Assembly: GCA_027627225.1 (NCBI GenBank)
Contig: JAPFQT010000166.1
Coordinates: forward strand, 124,001-188,000
Origin: Congeria kusceri
Lineage: Eukaryota; Mollusca; Bivalvia; Myida; Dreissenidae
DNA length: 64,000 nucleotides
Reading direction: 5' to 3'
Of the stretch, positions 25,001 to 37,000 are shown in pieces. The notes below the pieces were generated by a model that worked only from the letters and a program-made list of their open reading frames with translations, had not been told where the DNA came from and did not search any database. Each line of letters opens with the position of its first letter. The first letter of the stretch is position 1. The position numbers and the translations under genes are program-made.

Positions 25001-28000
25001 TTTAACCTTTTCTCAAGATATATAACTCAATAATTTGAAAATGTTTCACGCATGCGCTAAACATTTGCTATGTGTTAAAGGTACACAAAAGTGCATACTC
25101 TCAGATACATTCTCATGTACCATTTACCGATAGATGTCGATGTATATTATATTATAAAAATGATTGAGAAATAAATGAGAAAAAAAAAACTCTTTACATC
25201 CTTACTAAATGACAGATTAACTAAATTTCTAAATGAAAATAATAGTTTAGATGAAAATCAAGCTGGTTTTAGAAAAGGGTATTCATGCTCTGACCACATC
25301 TTTACATTACACTCACTAATCGAAATACTAAAAAAAAGAAAACAGAAACTATACTGTGCCTTCATCGATTTCTCTCAAGCATTTGATAAAGTCTGGCGAA
25401 TTGGCTTATGGAATAAACTCCTCAAACACAACATTAATGGTAAATTCCTACAACTAATTCAAAATATGTATCACAACATCAAATCACGCATCTCTTCTAA
25501 CGGCAACCTATCAGAAGCCTTCATCTCAGAAATTGGTGTCCGGCAAGGAGAAAATTTATCACCGTTACTCTTTTCCTTGTACCTGAATGACCTTCAAACA
25601 CATATGCATTATAATGGCTCGGTTGGCATAGAACTAACAGATCCCCTAACTCTTTCTCTGTGGCTTAAACTTCTTGTCCTACTCTATGCTGACGACTCGG
25701 TGATTCTATCAGACTCTAAATCAGATTTTCAAAACAGTCTAGACATCTTTCATAATTATTGTGTCAACTGGCATCTAAAAATAAATCTAAACAAAACAAA
25801 AATTGTAGTATTCGGTGCAAGACAACTACAAAATTTTAATTTTAAATTAGGCAACAATCCTGTAGAAATCACAGATCGTTACCACTACCTCGGTATAACT
25901 CTATCCAGCAATGGGTCTTTCCTTAATGCGAGAAAACATATAGCTGAGCAAGCAACCAAAGCAATGCACCTTCTATACACACGTGCCAACAACGCAAACC
26001 TACCAATTGACCTCACTCTAAAACTATTTGATCACACTATACTACCAATTTTAACCTATGGTTCTGAAATATTTGGCTACGAAAACATAGATATACTGGA
26101 AAAAGTCCATAACAACTTTCTCAGAAAAATCACCAATGCTCGAAAATCAACACCAATAGCTTTTTTATATGGCGAACTTGGCCGACACCCCATAGCATTA
26201 AACATCAAATGCCGAATGATCTCATACTGGAATAGACTTCTAATAGGCAAAGACCAGAAATTATCACTACAAATTTACAAATATATGATGAACTTGCCAA
26301 ACTCAGACTTTAAATGGGCTAACAAAATAAATGAAATTCTTACCTCAGTAAACCTAAGTCATTTATGGAACAACCAATTCCAAATAACCCAAAACAATAT
26401 ACATCGCCAAGTCAAAACCGAATTACTAACACAATTTAAAATTCAATGGCACATTTAACTACAACAAAGTCATAAAGGACAAACATATACAAGTTTTAAA
26501 ACAGCCCCAATATTTGAAGGCTACCTTACAAAACTAACAAAATATGAATCTAATTACCTTTTTAAATTCAGAACTGCTAATCACTGGTTTCCAGTCGAGA
26601 CAGGTCGATATGACGGAACACCCTTTGATCAGAGAACATGTAGACTCTGTAACTCTGGTCAAGTTGGCTCCGAACATCACTATCTGCTTCACTGTGATTT
26701 CTTTAAAACTGAAAGAGAACGTTTCTTAGGGCATAACCTTCAGGAAGCTACCCTTAACACAATTCTATCATCTGATTCGCTTCAACTATTAAAAGATACA
26801 AGCAAATTTATTTGTTTTATTTTCAGCAAGTTTAAGCCGTAGTTTTACCAATAGCAGTCTGTAAACAGCTATTTATTTAATAGTCAATAATTCATGTTTA
26901 CCAATAGCAATCTGTAAACAGCTATTCATTTAATAGTCAATAATTCATGTTTGCATTTATTTATTTAGATTCTGTGCTTTACTGTATTTAGACGGCCAAT
27001 GCCACCAGCTACCAATGACATTCCTAACAACCTTTGCTTATACTCAGTCTTCCTTTATCATAAATCAATCTCGGTTTGTATCAAATTATGTGATTATGCG
27101 ATCCTTTAACATCTGTGTAACCCATATTCTCAAGCACTCATCTCGACATAAATGTCATTTAATTTTTTTTTTTTACTTACCCAGTTGTTTATATAACAAA
27201 AGTTAACAACATATCATCTAAAATGTACCTTTGCCTTATCGCTATTGTTAAATGTACATATACTAGAATGCAAAATATTACCAACTTATTTTTTTTTTTA
27301 ATGCATTTTTGTACCATAAATAAATGTGCCAGTAAGATGATGATGATTATAGACGCGATCACGACTATTTACGATCGCCCTTTTTTCTTTTATTATGCGT
27401 ACGATTACTATGATGTTATGTTGATAACAATATTATTATTATTATTATCATTATTATTATTAGTAGTATTAGTTTTAGTATTTGTATTAGTATTATCACT
27501 TGTTATTGTAAATACCCCCCTTATATATCGATCATTATAACGCTTTATCGAACGAAAGAATTATTGGAAGTCAATAATTCATTAAATAGTTAGCTTTGTT
27601 ATATTGCCCTTATTGTATATGTATATACTTGGGTGAAAATAAACGTGTTGTTCTTCTGTTCTGTTCTGACAATCAAGGCGGTGAGTTTATAGCGCTGTGT
27701 AAGTGTTCCAACTGCCAATCAAGGCGGTGAGTTTATAGCGCTATGTAAGTGTTCCAACTGCCAATCAAGGCGGTGAGTTTATAGCGCTATGTATGTGTTC
27801 CAACTGACAATCAAGGCGGTGAGTTTATAGCGCTATGTAAGTGTTCCAACTGCCAATCAAGGCGGTGAGTTTATAGCGCTATGTAAGTGTTCCAACTAAC
27901 AATCAAGGCGGTGAGTTTATAGCGCTATGTAAGTGTTCCAACTGCCAATCAAGGCGGTGAGTTTATAGCGCTATGTAAGTGTTCCAACTGACAATCAAGG

Positions 28001-31000
28001 CGGTGAGTTTATAGCGCTGTGTAAGTGTTCCAACTGACAATCAAGGCGGTGAGTTTATAGCGCTATGTAAGTGTTCCAACTGCCAATCAAGGCGGTGAGT
28101 TTATAGCGCTATGTAAGTGTTTCAACTGCCAATCAAGGCGGTGAGTTTATAGCGCTATGTAAGTGTTCCAACTGACAATCAAGGCGGTGAGTTTATAGCG
28201 CTATGTAAGTGTTCCAACTGCCAATCAAGGCGGTGAGTTTATAGCGCTATGTAAGTGTTCCAACTGCCAATCAAGGCGGTGAGTTTATAGCGCTATGTAA
28301 GTGTTCCAACTGACAATCAAGGCGGTGAGTTTATAGCGCTATGTAAGTGTTCCAACTGCCAATCAAGGCGGTGAGTTTATAGCGCTATGTAAGTGTTCCA
28401 ACTGACAATCAAGGCGGTGAGTTTATAGCGCTATGTAAGTGTTCCAACTGACAATCAAGGCGGTGAGTTTATAGCGCTATGTAAGTGTTCCAACTGAATA
28501 TCAAGGCGGTGAGTTTATAGCGCTATGTATGTGTTCCAACTGACAATCAAGGCGGTGAGTTTATAGCACTATGTAAGTGATACACATGTTTTCCAAAAAT
28601 AACGATGAAGAGCGTTACAAACGCTTAATGATTTTATCAATTTCATTTTATTATTATTCATATTATTATTATTTATTATTAATAAATAATTATTATTATG
28701 ATTATTTTTCATAAATGCTATTGTATTTCATGTATATTTCTTTTTCACTAGTGTTAGTTCGCTTGTTTATATTTAATGCATTATTATTTTTGAGATCTAT
28801 TACAGAAAAATAAAAATTGTAAATTTACCAATCTGTGAACGAGTCACTTTAATATGTTAGAAGAACAACTATTAAAATATGTTCCTGTTTAATAAATATT
28901 ACCGACCTTGTCATATGATGTACAGAATTTATTAAAATAGGTTTCTGTGTAATAAATCTTAAATACTGAGAGTGTGATGACACCTTACACTGCATGTGAT
29001 GTTACAATTTATTATGTAAAGCTGTATTTAGAAGACACCAAGTGGTGAACTTGACTTCCATTATGTATGTTTGGTCACATGTTTCTCCAAACAATTTTAT
29101 CTGCTTTAATGAAAATGCTCTTATGTTATATAGTTGGATAAAAACACAGTGTGGTATATTTAAGAAATAATTTTTCGATTTAGAGTTATTTATTGGCTAA
29201 TGAACAACGATTGGAATTTCTAATTAAACCAAGAGGGCGTTATCCCGAGTGATTTAATATACCGCATCAGAATGACAAATTGGTGTTTAATAGCCGATAA
29301 ACAACAATCATGCGAAAATTATTTTGATTCTAACATGACCTGACAACATTTTCTGCAATTACAATGCGAACTATATGTTACAGTTTTGGAACCATTTATC
29401 CGTGTTGTTTATTCGTAGTTTAACAACAGTGAATTGTGTTCTTTGTCTATAGGAAACTCTGCGCGTGTCATGCTAGAATGTAGTTTATATTGATGTAAGT
29501 TTTCAGTATTAATACTGAAAGTTTTTATCCATCATAAACTATAGTATATAAATATAATAGGCAGTTGAGGGGTATAGTAAATACTGCACCCCGAGGAGAG
29601 CGATGTTAACCGAGGCCGAAAACTGACATTACTCTTCGAGGGGGGGGGGGCAATATTTACTATACCCCTCAACATGCCTAGGATATTAATTTTATTATAC
29701 CGAAAAAAAATACTGTAAATCAAAGAACAAACTAGTCATACACAGTAAACTAAAGTTTATTATTGGAAAATCAAGTGCTCATCGACTTTAACTTTTTTAC
29801 ATACATTTTAATAAGCGTCTACCGATTATTAGCTCATACGGATTTCACGGAAAACATGAGTTGCTATTTTTAGGCACACGCGCGGGGTATATTAAAAGTT
29901 ATAGCCCGGTCGGGGTATATTACTTTCCAACGCCATGACATATTAAAATTATGCAGGGATGGATATATGAGATTTTACAATGGGAAAACAAAGTGAGGTT
30001 TAATAATATAACCTATGCTATGAAAACCCGATTGCAGTATTTTCAAAAATCTGTACTTTCACCCATGCTATGTTAACGTTTTATGGATATAGCTAATGTT
30101 CACTTTTATTTAACAGTTAATGGAAAAACTGTTCAATATGTTGATATAACGTTTGGTTGTCATGGAGGCTTTTGTTTACATTTGCCAGCTGAGCGATATC
30201 AGAGCAGTATGTTCATATGTTGTTGTTGGCCAGTTTGTGAAAAGAACATGAATGTGTCTTTTAATTTAAAGCCCATTTTTAACTCAGTTTGTTTAGTTTG
30301 TCTTTAGTTCAGTGGTTTTTAAACAGTATGATAGATATTTAAAATAGTTATTCCCTGAATTGTAATATGGATTTTTACAGACAAATATCCGTTAAACATG
30401 AAATGTATTCAACAAATGTTTTATAGGTCATTAGCATAATTGCACATTAATGTGTAATATTTTCTTACCTTTTTGTCATCTGACATAAAAATATTTGTGC
30501 ACTTTCAAATATGATTATCCCTCAATGTGATGTGGTTCCTTAAAAATAAATGTTTGCAAAATTTTATACTTGGGATCACTCTATGTACTTATTGTAACCT
30601 TGTTCGGTGGTAAAAAATATGACCGTATATATGACTGTAAATTCTCATGGCTAATAATTATTTAGAATTCATTGAAAAAACGAAGAACATGGGTAAGTGG
30701 AAGTCAAATTCCTGGAATGAAATTTTGCCCATGATCTTTTTGCATTGCAATTTCATAGTTTTTTATGGTTTCAACACTAAAACATTCTATATTTTTAGAA
30801 TTTTGAGAAAGTATGTGCATATTTTCTTCACACAACTCTTTGTTATACACGATACTTAGGATAGTCCTGTTTTAAATCCTCCTCCACTAAGCGAGAGGGG
30901 TGTTATAGGAATGCAGAAGGCATGGGCCTTTCACGCAAGCTCAAGGTCAAGGTCACACTTGAAGGTGAAATGTTTGAGCCTCCATTTTTGTGTCCGTTTT

Positions 31001-34000
31001 TCGTGTCAGCTCCATATCCCCTATACCCTTTGAAGGATTTTCATCAAACTTGGCTCAAATGTTTTGCTCATTGAGACCATGTGTAGAAGGCATAAGCCAG
31101 TCACGCCATCTCAAGGTCAAGGTCACACTTGATGGTTGAATGTTTGAGCCTGTTTTTTCATGTCCGTTTATATCTCCTGAGCCCTTTAAAGGATTTTCAT
31201 GAAACTTGCCTCAAATGTTTATCACATTGAGGCAATGTGCAGAGGGCATGAGGCAGTCACGCCACGTAGAGGTCACACTTGAAGGTCAAATGTTTGAGCT
31301 TCCATTTTTGTGTATGCTCCATATCTCCTATGCCATTTGAAGGATTTTCATAAAACTTGGCTAAAATGTTTATCACATTGAGGCGATGTGCAGAAAGCAT
31401 GGAGCAGTTTTGCCACCTCAAGGTCAAGGTCACACTTAAAGGTCAAATGTTGGAGCCTCCATTTTAGCGTCAGCTGCATATCTAAATTTCTGAAACTGTA
31501 CTTTCATATCTGGTCCAACTGTGCCAGATTAACGTCAGTGTGATACTTCAAATCACCTTTAAAATCCAATGAAGATCACGGTGGGGGATATAGCTGTCCC
31601 TTCGGCTGCCTTGTTGGTTTAATTGTTTTCTTGAAGTTTTCAAGGAATGCATTTTTTTTCTTTGATATTTTGTTGTTTGTTATTTTCTTTGATAACCCAT
31701 TGCAAGAAAGAATTGTATGACAATGAGTGAATGAACGATGTTTGTGTGCATGTACAAATAGTTTTAATTTCAAAGACAGTAATGGCAGTTGATTACATGT
31801 CTGCATGATTTAATTTAATTTATATGAAGTTCATGTGGAAAGAGTTTTGTTCAGTTATATCTCCAGTTGGTTTTTACCTTGCATGACATGTAATGCATCT
31901 CAAATAAATAACGAAGTTAGCCTCAGACGCAACATGTCATCCATGTCCAAATGAAGAACCTATTCTGATAGAAATGATTTAAACGGACATATCCTTTATG
32001 CATTTAAGTTAATAATGAATATTATTTAATTGTGATGGAAATTTTTCAAATAGACATTTCTTAGATGCATTTATGTTAATAATGAATATTATTTAATTGT
32101 GATGGAAATATTTCAAATGGACATCTCTTAGATGCATTTATGTGAATAATGGATATAAATTATTTTCATAGAAATAATTCAAATGGACATATCTAAGATG
32201 CAGTTATGTGAATAATGAATATACATAAATGTGATAGAAATAATTCAAATGGACATATCTAAGATGCAGTTATGTGAATAATGAATATACATAAATGTGA
32301 TAGAAATAATTCAAATGGACATATCTAAGATGCAGTTATGTGAATAATGAATATACATAAATGTGATAGAAATGATTCAAATGGACATCTGTTAGATGCA
32401 GTTATGTGAATAATGAATATAAATAATTGTGATAGAAATGATTCAAATGGACATCTGTTAGATGCAGTTATGTGAATAATGAATATACATAAATGTGATA
32501 GAAATGATTCAAATGGACAACTCTTAGATGCATTTATGTGAATAATGAATATACATAAATGTGATAGAAATGATTCAAATGGACATCTGTTATATGCAGT
32601 TATGTGAATAATGAATATACATAAATGTGATAGAAATGATTCAAATGGACATCTCTTAGATGCAGTTATGTGAATAATGAATATAAATAAATGTGATAGA
32701 AATGATTCAACTGGACATCTCTTAGATGCATTTATGTGAATAATGGATATAAATTATTGTGAAAGATATGATTCAAATGGACATCTCTTAGATGCATTTA
32801 TGTGAATAATGGATATGAATAATTGTGATAGAAATAATTCAAATGGACATATCTAAGATGCAGTTATGTGAATAATGAATATAAATAATTGCAGTTTTGT
32901 CACCTGTTAGTATGGTGGGAAATGAGTGCCATATTTTGAAAGTTGTCGTAGCTAAATTATAATTTTGTTGACTTTTATAATGTGTTTTATGTACGCACAT
33001 GCATGTACATACTGTACATGTATATACATTTGCCAAGGGTTGTAAACCACTATTTGTAATTTATCGATGCCATTTATGGAAAGTTAGTCTGTTTTATGTT
33101 ATATTTTCACTGCATTTTCACTGCTGCAACAGTGAAAATAAAATAAAAAATTTCACCAATAAAATTCCGATATTTAACTGAAAAGCGTATAGTAAATTTG
33201 TATTACTCCCAAGAGCATTTCCATTCAAAGCAGGGGTGTGGAAATCCTATGCACAACTTGTCCGACGCTGGTAATTTTACTGCCGGACAAGTGATTTTTA
33301 CCTGTCTACTTGTCCAAGGACAAGTACAATTTCAGGGTGTAAAAATGATGTTTAAGAAGGAAGCTAATTATTGTTTCATTATACTCGTATACATTTGAAT
33401 GACACATTCTGTTTTATTTATCATTTAATGAAAAAATATATAAAAGGAAGGCCTGAATATAAACTTGACAAGTGACTGTTGTTTGCGGACAAGAAGATTT
33501 TTGCACAATTTTGATTATTTCCACACACATGGTTTAAAGTATCTTCTGATATCCCATAGTTATCAATTTACTTTTTGTAAAATATAGGTTATATTTAGAA
33601 ACACTGCCAGAATTCATTGTTGGATTATTAACAGTTGTTATTTCCCTTCTCGAAGAAGTATATTAAATACGCATTTAATGCGCATTAAACGCTGCGGTAT
33701 TGGCACCATATTTTTTCTGCATTAAATGTGCATTAAATACACTTTAAAATGCAGGAAAACTACATTTATTACAGAAACAAAGTGAATTTTTCTGCATTTT
33801 TTCCTGCATTAACACACTTAAGTGCATTTAAAGTGTATTTTTCTCCTTGAAAAATACACTATATCTTCAAAACATACACTTAAGTGTATTTAAAGTTGCT
33901 TTTTTTAATGCATTAATGCACTTTTTTGTAAAAAACTCCGAAAAAGTACAGAAAAATACACTAAGTGTACTAAACATGTATTTAATGCGCATTTAACGCA

Positions 34001-37000
34001 GAAAAAATATGGTGCCAATACCGCAGCATTTAATACGCATTAAATGCGTATTAAATACACTTTTTTGAGAAGGATTGTAATTCCTTGCTGGTATATTATG
34101 TGTATAGTCTTGAATGTTTTCATACTGGTTTACTTTGGTCTCAATGTTTTCTTGCTGGTATATTGACTTTGGTCTCAATGTTTTCTTGCTGTTATATTTT
34201 CTTTAGTCTCAATGTTTTCTTGCTGGTATATTTTCTTTGGTCTCAATGTTTTCTTGTTGTTATATTTTCTTTGGTCCTAATGTTTTCTTGCTGTTATGTT
34301 TTCTTTGGTTTCAATGTTTTCTTGCTGGTATATTTTCTTAAGTCTCAATGTTTCCTTGCTGGTATATTTTCTTTGGTCTCAATGTTTTCTTGCTGGTATA
34401 TTTTCTTTGGTCTCAATGTTTTCTTGCTGGTATATTTTCTTTGGTGTCAATGTTTTCTTGCTGGTATATTTTCTTTGGTGTCAATGTTTTCTTGCTCGTA
34501 TATTTTCTTTGGTCTCAATGTTTTCCTGCTGGTATATTTTCTTTGGTCTCAATGTTTTCTTGCTGGTATATTTTCTTTGGTGTCAATGTTTTGTTGCTGG
34601 TATATTTTTCAGTCGCTGTCCCTATCATCTGAAGCAAAGATTGAGGCTACAATGCAACATGAAATCACCAGAAGGACCTCCGAAAACCTGGTGTGTAGCC
34701 TTCAGTATTATGAGTTTTTAGCGAGGGTTATTATTTATAGGATGCAGACATAAAACAAAACACTGCTTGATATAGAATGATAATATTCAAGATTTTGTCC
34801 CATACTCAAAATATGTCCTGAATCTTAAAACTACAATGAAAAAATAGATAAATAAAATGTATATGCCATTTACCTATAAAGCAAGTTTTGGAGGCTTATC
34901 TTTTATGAAGTTGGGATATATTATATGTAAAATTTGGATTAAATTTATTTATAAGATTTATTATTTGTGTCATAAAAAGATAATAAGTTAATATGTTTGC
35001 TAACTGTGTCCAAAAATAAGTTATATTTGCTATTTGTGTCTTACAAAATAGTTACCATATTTGCTATTTGTGTGTTACAAAATAGTTACCATATTTGCTA
35101 TTTGTGTGTTACAAAATAGTTACCATATTTGCTATTTGTGTCTTACAAAATAGTTACCATATTTGCTATTTGTGTCTTACAAAATAGTAACCATATTTGC
35201 TATTTGTGTCTTACAAAATAGTAACCATATTTGCTGTTGGTGTCTTACAAAATAGTTACCATATTTGCTATTTGTGTCTTACAAAATAGTTACCATATTT
35301 GCTATTTGTGTGTTACAAAATAGTTACCATATTTGCTATTTGAGTCTTACAAAATAGTTACCATAGTTGCTATTTGTGTCTTACCAAATAGTAACCATTA
35401 TTGCTATTTGTGTCTTACAATATAGTAACCATATTTGCTGTTGGTGTCTTACAAAATAGTTACCATATTTGCTATTTGTGTCTTAAAAAATAGTTACCAT
35501 ATTTGCTATTTGTGTCTTACAAAATAGTAACCATATTTGCTGTTGGTGTCTTACAAAATAGTTACCATATTTGCTATTTGTGTCTTACAAACTAGTTACC
35601 ATATTTGCTATTTGTGTCTTACAAAATAGTAACCATATTTGCTGTTGGTGTCTTACAAAATAGTTACCATATTTATTATTTGTGTCTTACAAAATAGTTA
35701 CCATATTTGCTATTTGTGTCTTACAAAATAGTAACCATATTTGCTGTTGGTGTCTTAAAAAGGATTAGTGATATTGGCTATTTCTGTCTTTCAAAAAAAT
35801 AAATTAAGTTGTGATATTAGCAATTGTGTTGCTTAGGAAAAATTAGGTTGTAATGTATTTGTGTCTGAAAAAAGAATTTATTTGTTTTATTTGCGATTTG
35901 TTGCTTAAAAAGAAATTGTGTGGTCATATTTGCTATTTTTGTTGCATAAAAATAATTAAGTTGTCAAATGTGCAATTTATGTCTTAAAAAGAAATTAAGT
36001 TGTAATATTTGCTGTATGTGTTTTCCAGGATCTAAGAGAGAGGGTAGACCAGCAGGAGGAGCAGATCAGGAAGCTGAAGAAGATGCTGAAGGTGTACGCC
36101 AAGAGACTGAAGGAAGGGGAAGGTGAGTGCAAAACTGTTGTAACCTATTTGTAACTTATTAGGAATTAACACAGTTTTGCACTAAGATTCAGAAATGTAA
36201 AGCCAGTGTTGAAGGTGTACGCCAAGAGACTGAAGGAAGGGGAAGGTGAGTGCAAAACTGTAGTAACTTATTTGTAACTTATTAGGAATTAACACAGTCT
36301 TGCACTGAGCTACAGAAATGTAAAGCCTTTGTTGAAGGTGTACACCAAGAGACTCAAGGAGGGGAGAAGGGGAGTGTTAGTGCAGAAATGTGATAACTTA
36401 TGTGTGACTTTATAAATAATAAATCTAGTTTTGCGCTGAAGATGTTGAAAGTGTAAATGAGACTGAAGGAGGGAGAAGGTCAGTGCAAAATATGGTTGCG
36501 TGTGACCCATGTATGCCATGATACAGAAAGGGGGTGAATGTTAGGGTTAAAAAAGGTTGTGTGTGACCCATGTATGCCAGGAGACAGAAAGTGGGTGAAT
36601 GTTAGGGTTAAATATGGTTATGTGTGACCCATATATGCCAGGAGACAGAAACGGGGTGAATGTTAGGGTTAAATATGGTTGGGTTTGACCCATATATGCC
36701 AGGAGACAGAAAGGGGGTGAAGGTGAGGGTAAATATGGTCGTGTGTGACCCATGTATGCTAGGAGACAGAAAGGGGGTGAATGTTTGTGTTAAATATGGT
36801 TGTGTGTGACCCATGTATGCCAGGAGACAGAAACGGGGTGAATGTTAGGGTTAAATATGGTTGAGTCTGACCCATATATGCCAGGAGACAGAAAGGGGGT
36901 GAAGGTGAGGGTAAATATGGTTGTGTGTGACCCATGTATGCCAGGAGACAGAAAGGGGGTGAATGTTAGGGTAAATATGGTTGTGTGTGACCCATGTATG

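Larger units (their letters stand above)
17646..25186 (+). mobile_element. Nested L1/Tx1-type LINE, ~7.5 kb, 5' truncated
   Basis: The element is bounded by AAACTC duplications, begins within ORF1, contains a full ORF2, and ends AATAAA-TGAG plus a short A-run. It sits in the sense orientation within the outer LINE and within myosin intron 2. The 5' truncation, A-tail and duplication are standard marks of target-primed reverse transcription. The unusual part is a 2.86-kb spacer between ORF1 and ORF2. Confidence 0.9.
15597..27667 (+). mobile_element. Outer APE-type LINE (I/Nimb/CR1-like), interrupted by a nested L1
   Basis: The outer element is 15597-17645 plus 25187-27667, about 4.5 kb without its insert. 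It has an apurinic-type endonuclease, a reverse transcriptase, a C-terminal Cys/His motif and a 3' end of (TTCTG)3. It lies inside the 46-bp satellite and is in the same orientation as the myosin gene. The left end is probably 5' truncated, because coding sequence begins directly at the satellite junction. I see no clear target duplication for the outer element. Clade assignment is tentative. Confidence 0.85.

Noticed and set aside
25175..25192. ATG at 25175 as the start of a reverse-transcriptase gene
   Set aside because: The ATG and the Lys codons come from the L1 3' end and A-run. The true coding sequence resumes at the target duplication.
27668..28580. Regular repeats resembling a CRISPR array
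   Set aside because: The units are directly adjacent with no unique spacers, and the context is a eukaryotic intron.
29501..29760. Long terminal repeat element suspected from the inverted GGGGTATA words
   Set aside because: The arms are inverted and not direct, and there is no primer-binding site, polypurine tract or coding region nearby.
30083..30307. 74-codon Cys-rich frame that might be a small secreted protein
   Set aside because: There is no signal peptide, no splice context and no homology that I recognise. AT-rich introns contain many frames of this length.
34085..34753. 222-codon frame running into '[14 protein letters not shown]'
   Set aside because: Only the last 26 codons before the donor are exon 3. 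The upstream part is the 34-bp pyrimidine array read in frame.
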